Assembly: GCA_024275775.1 (NCBI GenBank)
Contig: JAJRYM010000022.1
Location: forward strand, 1 to 15,277
From: Nitrospirota bacterium
Lineage (GTDB): Bacteria > Nitrospinota_A > UBA7883 > JACRGQ01
Reading direction: 5' to 3'
DNA: 15,277 nucleotides
The translations under genes and the position numbers were made by a program. Below the pieces are notes generated by a model. That model saw nothing but the letters and a program-made list of their open reading frames with translations, ran no database searches and was not told the origin of the DNA. Below are positions 1 to 6,936 of this stretch, piece by piece; within the stretch, counting starts at the first letter, position 1, and the number at the start of each line of letters is the position of its first letter.

Positions 1-2
1 CG

Positions 3-824
3 GCCGGCACGCTTACCGTCGCATCGCTTGCCGTTACAGCCCTGATTTCCGTCTATTCACTCTGGAACGGCGGTCGCCCACCGGTTGTGGTGAATATCGA
101 AGTTCCGGTTAACGGCCTTCCCGGCGATTTAGAGAACTTTAGAATAGTCCAGCTTTCCGATCTGCAACTGACCCGTTTCAAACCGCTGGAAGAGATTCGA
201 TATATCGTTGATACGGTAAATGCCTTGAAACCCGACCTGGTTGTCATAACCGGCGACCTGATTGACGATACCGCCGAAGCGCTCGCGGAGCATGCGGCCG
301 TTCTGAAAAAACTGAAGGCTGTTCATGGGGTGGTGGCCGTAACGGGGAACCACGAATATTACGCCGGGCCGGTCAATTTTTATAAGATAGCTTCGCAAAA
401 CGGCTGGAAAGTTTTGAGAAACGATACGGCGGCCGTAGCGGGCGATTTGCAGGTTATAGGCATAGACGACAGGGAGGGGAAAAGCTATCCCGATTACAAG
501 GCCGTGCTCGCCCCGCTGTTTGCAACAATCGACCGTTCAAAACCGTCGCTTTTACTCTCGCATCGCGCGGAGGCGTTCGATGCCGCCGCTTCGCTGGGAG
601 CCGACCTTACCCTTGCCGGTCATTATCATTCAGGCCAGATACCGCCGATGGATTTTCTGGTAAACGTTTTCCTGAAATACCCGCACGGCCTTTACGGTCA
701 AAACGGCTCCGCACTTTACACGACCAGCGGAACATCGACGTGGGGCCCGCCTATGCGGTTCTTGTCGCGCTCCGAGATAGTGGCGATAACTCTGGTTTCC
801 GCGCATACTTCGCCGAAGGTTTAA
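3..824 (+). CDS. Metallophosphoesterase, membrane-anchored (5' end outside window)
   Basis: Calcineurin-like metallophosphoesterase of the YkuE-like group, probably hydrolysing a phosphoester or lipid pyrophosphate at the membrane; the substrate is unknown. The frame is open to the left edge, so the gene starts upstream; a GTG at 87 is only an internal candidate. The first visible residues (about TLTVASLAVTALISVYSLW) form a hydrophobic segment that looks like a membrane anchor. Downstream are the family blocks: SDLQL, VITGDLID, GNHEYY, LLLSHRAE and GHYHSGQ. Oddity: block I is usually D-x-H, but here the His position is Gln (DLQ), so one metal ligand may be changed. It ends with TAA 58 bp before the first possible mnmA start; no clear terminator lies between. 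Family call is firm, function is not. Confidence 0.85.
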   Translation, partial: AGTLTVASLAVTALISVYSLWNGGRPPVVVNIEVPVNGLPGDLENFRIVQLSDLQLTRFKPLEEIRYIVDTVNALKPDLVVITGDLIDDTAEALAEHAAVLKKLKAVHGVVAVTGNHEYYAGPVNFYKIASQNGWKVLRNDTAAVAGDLQVIGIDDREGKSYPDYKAVLAPLFATIDRSKPSLLLSHRAEAFDAAASLGADLTLAGHYHSGQIPPMDFLVNVFLKYPHGLYGQNGSALYTTSGTSTWGPPMRFLSRSEIVAITLVSAHTSPKV

Positions 825-896
825 ACTTCCACGATTTCCTGAGAAAATAAGCGATATGAAAAAGAAAATGTTTTTTGTGAGTTGAGAGGCGGAGTC

Positions 897-1967
897 GTGA
901 AAGAAAAAGTGCTTGTCGCCATGAGCGGCGGGGTAGACAGTTCCGTCGCGGCCGCGCTTCTGCAAGAGGAGGGGTACGAGCCTGTCGGCATTACCATGCG
1001 GCTTTGGAACCTTCCGGCGGACGAGAAAAAGCGTGGATGCTGTTCTCTCGACGATGTGAACGATGCCGCCCGCGTTGCGGAGTCGCTTGGGATGCCTCAT
1101 TACACGGTCAACCTGAAGGAAGCTTTTCAGGAAAACGTTGTGGACTACCTTATTAGGGAATACCAGAGCGGGCGGACTCCCAACCCCTGCATCGCGTGCA
1201 ACAGGGTGCTGAAATTTCAGCTTCTTATAAACAAGGCGAAAAAGATGGGAATCGAGAAGGTTGCCACCGGCCATTACGCCCGCATCGAGAAACGGGCATT
1301 GAGCTACGTTATACGGCGGGGGGTGGATCCGGCAAAAGACCAGAGTTACTTTCTGTTCGACACTCCGCAGGTAAATCTTCGGCGGATACTTTTCCCGCTC
1401 GGCAACGACACTAAAGAGGAAACCAGAGAGGCCGCCCGCAGATTCGGGCTGAACATAGCGGAAAAGGACGAAAGTCAGGAAATATGTTTCGTGCCGGGCG
1501 ACGATTACCGCAAATTCCTGACTGATGTGGGAGTGGAATCGCGGGAAGGCGATTTCATCACCGGCGACGGCAAAAAGATAGGGCGCCACGCGGGAATTCC
1601 CTTTTACACCATAGGGCAGAGGCGGGGGCTCGGCTTAAGCGCGGGGAGCAGGCTGTACGTTACGGAAATACGGCCGGAAACCAATACGGTGGTGGTGGGG
1701 CCGAGGGAGGAACTTTTGTGCGGTTCCATGATTGTGGCCAATCCCACTTTCCACATTCCGGTAATGACCGGCGATGAACTGCTGGTGCAGGTGCGATACC
1801 GCCATACGCCGGTTAAAGGGAAACTCTACCTGCTGGATAACGGGTCGGTGCAGGTTCAATTCGCCGAGCCGGAGGAGGCTGTCGCGCCGGGGCAGGCCGC
1901 CGTGTTTTATATCGGGGATGCCGTGGCAGGCGGCGGGTGGATAGAATCGTTCACGCAGGCGCGATGA
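897..1967 (+). CDS. mnmA: tRNA-specific 2-thiouridylase MnmA
   Basis: Cytoplasmic enzyme that thiolates U34 of tRNA Lys, Glu and Gln, using ATP to adenylate the uridine and persulfide sulfur delivered to cysteine. The N-terminal PP-loop SGGVDSS (residues 10-16) binds ATP. The two catalytic cysteines are visible in TPNPCIACN (about Cys98) and SQEICFVPGDDY (about Cys197), and KDQSYFLF is also conserved. At about 356 residues it is full family length. I chose the GTG at 897 because it puts the PP-loop at the usual distance and has AGAGG (885-889) in front; a TTG at 882 would add five residues. The stop overlaps the suhB start as ATGA, so the two are probably translationally coupled. Confidence 0.95.
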   Translation: MKEKVLVAMSGGVDSSVAAALLQEEGYEPVGITMRLWNLPADEKKRGCCSLDDVNDAARVAESLGMPHYTVNLKEAFQENVVDYLIREYQSGRTPNPCIACNRVLKFQLLINKAKKMGIEKVATGHYARIEKRALSYVIRRGVDPAKDQSYFLFDTPQVNLRRILFPLGNDTKEETREAARRFGLNIAEKDESQEICFVPGDDYRKFLTDVGVESREGDFITGDGKKIGRHAGIPFYTIGQRRGLGLSAGSRLYVTEIRPETNTVVVGPREELLCGSMIVANPTFHIPVMTGDELLVQVRYRHTPVKGKLYLLDNGSVQVQFAEPEEAVAPGQAAVFYIGDAVAGGGWIESFTQAR

Positions 1968-2743
1968 ATATCGAAGAAGCTCTTGAGTTTGCGAAGGAGA
2001 CAGCGCGCGGGGCGGGCGAAATCCAAAAAAACCATTTTGAGAAAAAAGGGCTGGCCGTCGAGCATAAAGGGAGGATAGACCTCGTAACGGAGGTCGATAT
2101 CGCCTGCGAGGAACTTATAACGGAAGCGGTGCGGGAAAATTTTCCGGAGCACGGCATTCTGGCGGAAGAGGGGGCCCGCAGGGATTCCCTAAAAGGGTAC
2201 ATCTGGATAATAGACCCGCTGGACGGCACGGTGAACTACGCGCACGGGTTTCCGATGTTCGCCGTTTCAATAGCCCTTTATCACAAGGACGAACCGATTC
2301 TGGGCGTGGTATACGACCCGCTCCGTGATGAGCTTTTCGCGGGCGTGCATGGGGGCGGGGCGGATATGAACGGTGCGCCGATTAGGGTAACCGGCGTCGA
2401 AAACCTCGAAGACGCTCTGATAGCCACCGGGTTCCCGTACGACCTCAAAACCAACCCCCGCAACAATCTGGCGAATTTCAATCGGGTGGTGCTTGAATGC
2501 CAGGCCGTAAGAAGGCCGGGCTCGGCCGCCATCGACCTCTGTTATCTGGCCTGCGGGCGATTCGACGCGTTCTGGGAGCAGAGACTCTTTCCGTGGGATA
2601 TGGCCGCCGCCCGAATAATCGTTGCCGAGGCCGGCGGAAAGGTGACCGATATGAAAGGAAACGCACTCGATATTTTCGGCGAAACCATCTGCGCCGCCAA
2701 CCAGGTTCTTCACCCGAAACTCCTCGCCCTGCTGGAAGATTAG
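1964..2743 (+). CDS. suhB: Inositol-1-monophosphatase family protein (SuhB-like)
   Basis: Mg-dependent phosphatase of the inositol monophosphatase family, 259 residues. In bacteria such proteins hydrolyse inositol phosphates or act as the SuhB RNA-processing/antitermination partner; sequence alone does not separate these roles. Metal and substrate motifs are complete: LAEEG (Glu69), IDPLDGTVNYAHGFP (Asp84, Asp87) and PWDMAAA (Trp211, Asp212) followed by EAGGKVTD. The ATG at 1964 overlaps the mnmA stop; an upstream in-frame GTG at 1937 would add nine residues without family support. The last 81 bases (2663-2743) recur at 3295-3375 with a few changes, on the far side of the toxin-antitoxin genes, so this 3' end may have arrived with the insertion. 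Confidence 0.92.
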   Translation: MNIEEALEFAKETARGAGEIQKNHFEKKGLAVEHKGRIDLVTEVDIACEELITEAVRENFPEHGILAEEGARRDSLKGYIWIIDPLDGTVNYAHGFPMFAVSIALYHKDEPILGVVYDPLRDELFAGVHGGGADMNGAPIRVTGVENLEDALIATGFPYDLKTNPRNNLANFNRVVLECQAVRRPGSAAIDLCYLACGRFDAFWEQRLFPWDMAAARIIVAEAGGKVTDMKGNALDIFGETICAANQVLHPKLLALLED

Positions 2744-2781
2744 CTTATAGAGCGCGCGTTTGCGATTCTGTTATCAGTGGT

Positions 2782-2804
2782 CTTTTTTGAAAAAAGCGTA
2801 TAAT
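2782..2804 (+). promoter_or_regulatory. Candidate promoter and operator of the toxin-antitoxin pair
   Basis: A perfect -10 box TATAAT at 2799-2804 lies 26 bp before the antitoxin start. Just upstream is a perfect 15-base inverted repeat, CTTTTTT-G-AAAAAAG (2782-2796), lying between the expected -35 and the -10. No good -35 is seen. Antitoxins of this class usually bind palindromes in their own promoter, so this is a reasonable autoregulatory site, but the A/T-only arms could be chance. A strong ribosome site GGGAGGTGA (2819-2827) precedes the ATG at 2831. Confidence 0.5.
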
Positions 2805-2830
2805 AGCTCAAGGAAAATGGGAGGTGATTT

Positions 2831-3040
2831 ATGAAATCCAGTGCAAAAAAGAGAAAACCTGAAATCATAATACGGGACGGCAAGCCGACTGCCGTGATTC
2901 TGGATATTGAAGAGTATCGGGAAATGCTGGAGCACCTCGAAGACGTGCAGGATATTAAAATGCTTGCAAAGATGAGAGCCCGGAAGCTTTCATTCAGAAA
3001 GCTTGGCGACTTTCTGGAGAGCCGCCGGAAAAGTGTATGA
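2831..3040 (+). CDS. Type II antitoxin, Phd/YefM-like
   Basis: Small antitoxin of 69 residues that should neutralise the RelE/ParE-type toxin encoded just downstream and repress its own promoter. The segment GKPTAVILDIEEYREMLE (about residues 17-34) is characteristic of Phd/YefM-type antitoxins, followed by a helical stretch typical of the toxin-binding C-terminus. It has the best Shine-Dalgarno sequence in the window (GGGAGGTGA). The TGA stop overlaps the toxin's GTG start (GTGTATGA, 3033-3040), the usual coupling of such pairs. The antitoxin is intact while its toxin is broken, so it may be an orphan or may still counter a homologous toxin elsewhere. Confidence 0.85.
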   Translation: MKSSAKKRKPEIIIRDGKPTAVILDIEEYREMLEHLEDVQDIKMLAKMRARKLSFRKLGDFLESRRKSV

Positions 3041-3287
3041 AGTCTGGCTTGAAAAGAGCGCCGAGAGGGATCTCAAAAACCTTCCCCTGCAAATTTTCAC
3101 TAAAATAATCCGCAAAATAAAACTTCTGGTTAAAACCCCGAAACCTGCCGGTTGCAGGAAAATTACAGGTTCAAAAAACGACTAGCGGATACGAATCGGC
3201 GTTTACCGGATAATATACGAGATAGACGAAAAAAATATGGCTGTGCGCGCAATACGGGTGAAGCACCGTAAAGACGCCTACCGGTAA
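3033..3287 (+). pseudogene. RelE/ParE-type toxin, broken by in-frame amber codon
   Basis: Toxin partner of the antitoxin; RelE-type toxins cleave mRNA at the ribosome. It begins VYEVWLEKSAERDLKNLP from GTG 3033. The frame runs to GCRKITGSKND and then hits TAG at 3183-3185 (codon 51). Beyond it the same frame continues without a break as RIRIGVYRIIYEIDEKN and then VKHRKDAYR to a TAA at 3285-3287, giving 84 codons, the usual family length. In relatives the residue after SKND is Trp, so a single TGG to TAG change explains the break. A 50-residue product would lack the C-terminal strands with the basic catalytic residues and is expected to be inactive. No frameshift is needed. Confidence 0.85.
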
Positions 3288-3294
3288 AGCAACA

Positions 3295-3375
3295 GCATTG
3301 GATATTTTTGGCGAGACCATCTGCGCCGCCAACCCGGTTCTTCACCCGAAACTCCTCGCCCTGCTGGAAGATTAA
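3295..3375 (+). repeat. Second copy of the suhB 3' end (direct repeat of 2663-2743)
   Basis: These 81 bases match the last 27 codons of suhB at 75 of 81 positions by my hand alignment. The reading frame is preserved, from ALDIFGETICAAN to HPKLLALLED and a stop (TAA here, TAG in suhB). Differences are CTC/TTG, TTC/TTT, GAA/GAG, CAG/CCG (Gln to Pro) and the stop. Weak similarity may reach back to about 3286. It lies only 7 bp after the toxin's stop and has no start of its own, so it is a gene remnant. It and its partner bracket the toxin-antitoxin pair. Confidence 0.9.
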
Positions 3376-3507
3376 CTGCTTCTCGCCTGCGCTGAAGCTT
3401 CCGTCTTCGCCCTGCGGGCTTCGAGCTTCACTCTCCGAGCTCCGCCCGGACAAGGCGCTGTGGCAAGTCGCCGTGGCAGGCCGTTCCCTGTTTTTTGGCG
3501 AAAAGAT
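3376..3507. other. GC-rich non-coding stretch with hairpin, possible dispersed repeat
   Basis: Between the suhB-tail remnant and the rplU promoter I see no credible gene. There is a nested hairpin: outer arms TGAAGCT (3393-3399) and AGCTTCA (3424-3430), inner arms GCCC (3409-3412) and GGGC (3416-3419). The sequence is rich in short near-repeats (GAAGCTTC, GAGCTTC, GAGCTCC; GTGGCAAG, GTGGCAGG). This texture is typical of dispersed intergenic repeats, but copy number cannot be judged from one window. Confidence 0.4.
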
Positions 3508-3536
3508 TTGACACGCGCCTCGTCAATATGGAGAAT
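3508..3536 (+). promoter_or_regulatory. Promoter of rplU-rpmA
   Basis: A consensus -35 TTGACA (3508-3513) is followed after exactly 17 bp by GAGAAT (3531-3536), which matches four of six -10 positions. The predicted transcript would begin about 25 bp before the rplU ATG. It lies just past the GC-rich stretch, so ribosomal gene expression does not depend on the upstream toxin-antitoxin promoter. Confidence 0.65.
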
Positions 3537-3565
3537 AGCCTGCTTACGATAAATCTGGAGGAAAA

Positions 3566-3868
3566 ATGTTTGCCGTAATACGAACAGGCGGAAAGCAGTA
3601 CAAAGTGACTGAATCCGACGTTATTGAGATAGAAAAGATTGACGGTGCGGAAGGTGAGACAGTCACTTTCAGCGACGTTTTGCTGGCGTCCGACGACGGC
3701 GCGATGGTGGATGCCGGAGCGTTGCAGGTTGAAGGGAAGATAATCTCCCTGAAAAAGGGCCCCAAGATAACCATCATGAAGCACAGAAGGCGGAAGAACA
3801 GCCGGCGCAAAACGGGGCATCGCCAGACTTATACTCTCGTTGAGATTACCTCAATCAAAAAGGATTGA
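3566..3868 (+). CDS. rplU: 50S ribosomal protein bL21
   Basis: Large-subunit protein that binds 23S rRNA. It has the family start MFAVIRTGGKQYKV, full length at 100 residues, and the basic C-terminal block KHRRRKNSRRKTGHRQ with YTLVEI near the end. Shine-Dalgarno GGAGG (3557-3561) sits 4 bp before the ATG. It is followed 12 bp later by rpmA, the standard order. Its own promoter is at 3508-3536. Confidence 0.97.
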   Translation: MFAVIRTGGKQYKVTESDVIEIEKIDGAEGETVTFSDVLLASDDGAMVDAGALQVEGKIISLKKGPKITIMKHRRRKNSRRKTGHRQTYTLVEITSIKKD

Positions 3869-3880
3869 TAAGGAGACCGC

Positions 3881-4156
3881 ATGGCTCACAAAAAGGGACA
3901 GGGAAGCACATCCAACGGGCGCGATAGCGCAGGCAGGCGTCTTGGAGTAAAAAGAGGCGACGGCCAGCCGGTGAAGGCAGGCAACATTCTGGTTCGCCAG
4001 CGCGGCACGCGGTTTTTCCCCGGCGCCAATGTAGGCATCGGCCACGACCATACGCTTTTCGCCAAGATGGACGGCGTGGTTGCTATTAAGCGCAAGGGGC
4101 GCGACAGGCGGTACATTCACGTGGAATCGCCCGCCGCCGAGACAGCAGACTCCTAA
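3881..4156 (+). CDS. rpmA: 50S ribosomal protein bL27
   Basis: Large-subunit protein whose N-terminal tail reaches the peptidyl-transferase centre. It begins MAHKKGQGSTSNGRDSAGRR, without the cleavable N-terminal extension known from Firmicutes, and has GQPVKAGNILVRQRGTRFFPG. Length 91 residues is normal. AAGGAG (3870-3875) precedes the ATG by 5 bp, and it is co-transcribed with rplU. The obgE gene that often follows is absent; thrC comes next after 141 bp that show no clear terminator. Confidence 0.97.
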   Translation: MAHKKGQGSTSNGRDSAGRRLGVKRGDGQPVKAGNILVRQRGTRFFPGANVGIGHDHTLFAKMDGVVAIKRKGRDRRYIHVESPAAETADS

Positions 4157-4297
4157 AGCAGTCTCTGCCTTAGCAGTGTCCTAGCCATACGGCGTCTTTT
4201 CTCCTCTTGTTTCCGCAACCTATCTCCACGACGTAAGCCGTAATATTTTTCTTTTATACGCGATAAAGAACCACGAATCGTTGCCCGGCCAGCTTTA

Positions 4298-5695
4298 ATG
4301 ATTGATGTTTACCGGCCGGTTACTTACAATCCAGATATGGCCGAAATCCCCTCTGCGGAGAAAGTGAAACATAGCGCGTGGTTCGAGTGCGTCCGCGGTT
4401 GCGGCGGAAAATATTCCCTGAAAGAGATAATGTACACCTGCCCGAACTGCGGGTCTCTTCTGCAGGTGGCACACGATATGGACAGTCTCCGGTCGAAAAC
4501 GCCGGATGAGTGGAAACAGCTTTTCGAAGAGCGCAAACACAGCAATCACTGGCCCTATGGCTCCGGCGTGTGGGGCAAGCGGGAGCTGGTCTGCCCGGTA
4601 GTCGACGATGAGAACGTCGTCTCCATGTATGAAGGGGAGTCGAACCTCTTCTGGGCGGACAGGCTGGCCAAAAAGGTAGGCCTGCGGGATCTCTGGATAA
4701 AGCTGTGCGGCAACTCGCACACCGGCTCGTTCAAAGACCTCGGCATGACGGTGCTTGTATCGGTGGTCAAGCAGATGATATCCGAAGGGGCGCAAATAAA
4801 GGCCGTAGCCTGCGCCTCCACCGGCGATACCTCGGCCGCGCTCGCTTCCTACTGCGCCGCCGGAGATATCCCCAGCATCGTCTTTCTGCCGAAAGGGAAA
4901 GTCTCCATGGAGCAGTTGATACAGCCGATAGCCAACGGAGCGCTGGTTATTTCGCTCAACACCGATTTCGACGGCTGTATGAATATTGTGAAGGAAATAA
5001 CGAAAGACAAAGAAATTTACCTCGCCAACTCTATGAACTCCCTGAGAATCGAAGGACAGAAAACCGTAGCCATCGAGATGGTACAGCAGTTTGACTGGGA
5101 TGTGCCGGACGTCGTTATCATCCCCGGCGGCAATCTCGGCAACGTAAGCGCTCTCGGCAGGGGATTCATGATGATGGAAGATCTAGGCCTCATAACGAAA
5201 AGGCCCCGCATCGTCGTAGCCCAGGCCGAAAGCGCCAATCCGCTTTATCTGGCTTATAAAACCGGGTTCAAAGAGTTTCATTCCGTAACGGCGCGCAAAA
5301 CGCTGGCTTCGGCCATACAGATAGGCAACCCGGTGAGCGTATGGAAAGCGATAGATATTTTAAACCAGTTCGACGGAGTGGTTGAGCAGGCAAGCGAACA
5401 GGAACTGGTGGACGCATGCGCGCTGGCGGATAACACAGGCATGTACACATGCCCGCATACCGGCGTAGCTTTCGCCGCCCTGCTGAAACTTATGAAAAAG
5501 GGAGTGATTGAAAAAGATCACAAAACCGTTGTTATATCTACGGCGCACGGCCTGAAGTTTTCCGGTTTCAAGCTTCAGTACCACATGAACAAACTGAAAG
5601 GGATAGAAAGCCATTACGCCAACACGCCTGTTGAAATAGACGCGAATATCGATTCCGTCAAAAAAATAATCGACGGGCATATAGGCGGCCTTTAA
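4298..5695 (+). CDS. thrC: Threonine synthase with N-terminal zinc-ribbon
   Basis: PLP enzyme converting O-phosphohomoserine to threonine, the last step of threonine synthesis. Residues 31-51 hold a CxxxC...CxxC zinc-ribbon (Cys31, Cys35, Cys48, Cys51), as in many bacterial and archaeal ThrC proteins. The PLP lysine is in HTGSFKDLGM (about Lys146), ACASTGDTSAALASYCA is the substrate loop, and IIPGGNLGNVSALGRG is the phosphate-binding loop. Length 465 residues is in the family range. Neither candidate start has a Shine-Dalgarno site: ATG 4298 is used here, and ATG 4337, thirteen codons in, is equally possible because the zinc-ribbon begins only later. The GH57 gene follows after 14 bp. Confidence 0.93.
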   Translation: MIDVYRPVTYNPDMAEIPSAEKVKHSAWFECVRGCGGKYSLKEIMYTCPNCGSLLQVAHDMDSLRSKTPDEWKQLFEERKHSNHWPYGSGVWGKRELVCPVVDDENVVSMYEGESNLFWADRLAKKVGLRDLWIKLCGNSHTGSFKDLGMTVLVSVVKQMISEGAQIKAVACASTGDTSAALASYCAAGDIPSIVFLPKGKVSMEQLIQPIANGALVISLNTDFDGCMNIVKEITKDKEIYLANSMNSLRIEGQKTVAIEMVQQFDWDVPDVVIIPGGNLGNVSALGRGFMMMEDLGLITKRPRIVVAQAESANPLYLAYKTGFKEFHSVTARKTLASAIQIGNPVSVWKAIDILNQFDGVVEQASEQELVDACALADNTGMYTCPHTGVAFAALLKLMKKGVIEKDHKTVVISTAHGLKFSGFKLQYHMNKLKGIESHYANTPVEIDANIDSVKKIIDGHIGGL

Positions 5696-5709
5696 CCCGT
5701 ACCAACCTG

Positions 5710-6834
5710 ATGCCCAAAAGGAATATCTGCATCCATGCGCATTTCTATCAGCCTCCGCGTGAAAACCCGTGGCTGGAGGAGGTTGAAAGGGAAAAATCCG
5801 CCGCCCCGTTTCACGACTGGAACCAGCGGATAACAAGGGAATGCTACGCCACCAACGGTACGGCCCGGATTCTCAAGGAAGGCAAAATCTACCGTATTGT
5901 AAATAATTACGAAAAGATAAGTTTCAATTTCGGGCCGACTCTTCTTTCATGGCTCGAAAGGCATGAGCCGGATGTTTACCGCATGATTCTGGATGCCGAC
6001 AGGGCGAGCGTTAATGCGCGGAACGGCCACGGCAACGGTATAGCCCAATCGTACAACCATTCGATAATGCCGCTCAACAGCAGGCGCGACAAGGAAACCC
6101 AGATTATATGGGGTATCCGGGATTTTCAGCATCGTTTCGGGCGGAAGCCTGAGGGGATGTGGTTCGCCGAAACGGCGGTCGATAGTGAAACCCTCATGCT
6201 TGCGGCCAAGCACGGCATAAAATTCACCATACTGGCTCCTCGGCAGGCGGAGAAAATCCGCCTATTGGAACCGGCGGGCGAATGGACGGATGCGGATGAC
6301 TCGCTTGACAGTTCAAAACCTTACCTTTTTCGCGGCGCCGGCGGCGAAGATGAAATAGCCGTCTTTTTTTACGACGGCCCGCTCGCGCATTCGGTGGCGT
6401 TCGGCGGGGCGCTCCATAACGGACTGTTCATGGGGAAAGATTTCTTAAAGAAAGCGGGAAAAACGCAGGGGGGGCTTTTGCATATCGCCACCGACGGAGA
6501 AAGTTTCGGCCATCATCACCGCTTTGGCGAGATGGCGCTTTCCGCCGCTATCGGAGTCATTGAGAGCGCCGGTAAAGCGATACTGACTAACTACGGAAAA
6601 TACCTTGAAGAGCATCCTCCCGCCTACGAGGTGAAAATTGTGGAAAACAGCTCATGGAGTTGCGAGCACGGCGTGGAAAGATGGAAAGCCGACTGCGGCT
6701 GTTCCACCGGCAACGGGCCGGGCTGGAATCAGAAATGGCGCGCTCCATTGAGAGAAGGGCTGAATAACCTTAAAGAACGGCTGGACGATGTTTTTGAAAA
6801 AGAGGCGTCCAGATATCTTCGCTCGCCGTGGTAA
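5710..6834 (+). CDS. GH57-family glycoside hydrolase, N-terminal part (ends at in-frame TAA)
   Basis: Catalytic barrel of a GH57 protein, the family of alpha-amylases, glucanotransferases and branching enzymes; probably acts on an alpha-glucan such as glycogen. It starts MPKRNICIHAHFYQPPRENPW, typical of the subgroup that carries a C-terminal DUF3536 region. Likely catalytic segments are GMWFAETAVDSETL (Glu154, nucleophile candidate), FFYDGPLAH (Asp222) and TDGESFGHHH (about 261-270). No Shine-Dalgarno is visible. Codon 375 is TAA (6832-6834), right after SRYLRSPW, where relatives as I recall them continue with Glu. The frame then stays open to 8112, giving an 800-residue protein if undone. 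If the stop is real, the catalytic part could still be made alone. Confidence 0.88.
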   Translation: MPKRNICIHAHFYQPPRENPWLEEVEREKSAAPFHDWNQRITRECYATNGTARILKEGKIYRIVNNYEKISFNFGPTLLSWLERHEPDVYRMILDADRASVNARNGHGNGIAQSYNHSIMPLNSRRDKETQIIWGIRDFQHRFGRKPEGMWFAETAVDSETLMLAAKHGIKFTILAPRQAEKIRLLEPAGEWTDADDSLDSSKPYLFRGAGGEDEIAVFFYDGPLAHSVAFGGALHNGLFMGKDFLKKAGKTQGGLLHIATDGESFGHHHRFGEMALSAAIGVIESAGKAILTNYGKYLEEHPPAYEVKIVENSSWSCEHGVERWKADCGCSTGNGPGWNQKWRAPLREGLNNLKERLDDVFEKEASRYLRSPW

Positions 6835-6936
6835 GCGCGTAACGATTACATCGGCGCGATACTCGAGCGGAGCGGAGCGGTTTCTTTCGTTTCATCGCAT
6901 TCCTCCCGGCCACTGGCGGAGGAAGAAGTATGCCGG

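Noticed and set aside
856..885. Nine-codon leader peptide before mnmA
   Set aside because: It has an ATG but no ribosome site and no attenuator-like hairpin; most likely chance.
882..896. TTG start for mnmA at 882
   Set aside because: The GTG at 897 has a better-placed ribosome site and gives the normal N-terminus.
630..1589. Open frame of 319 codons on the minus strand opposite mnmA
   Set aside because: Fully antisense to mnmA and the metallophosphoesterase, with no recognisable domain or ribosome site.
4157..4297. Terminator after rpmA
   Set aside because: I found no stem followed by a T-run; the T-rich part (about 4244-4258) has no hairpin before it.
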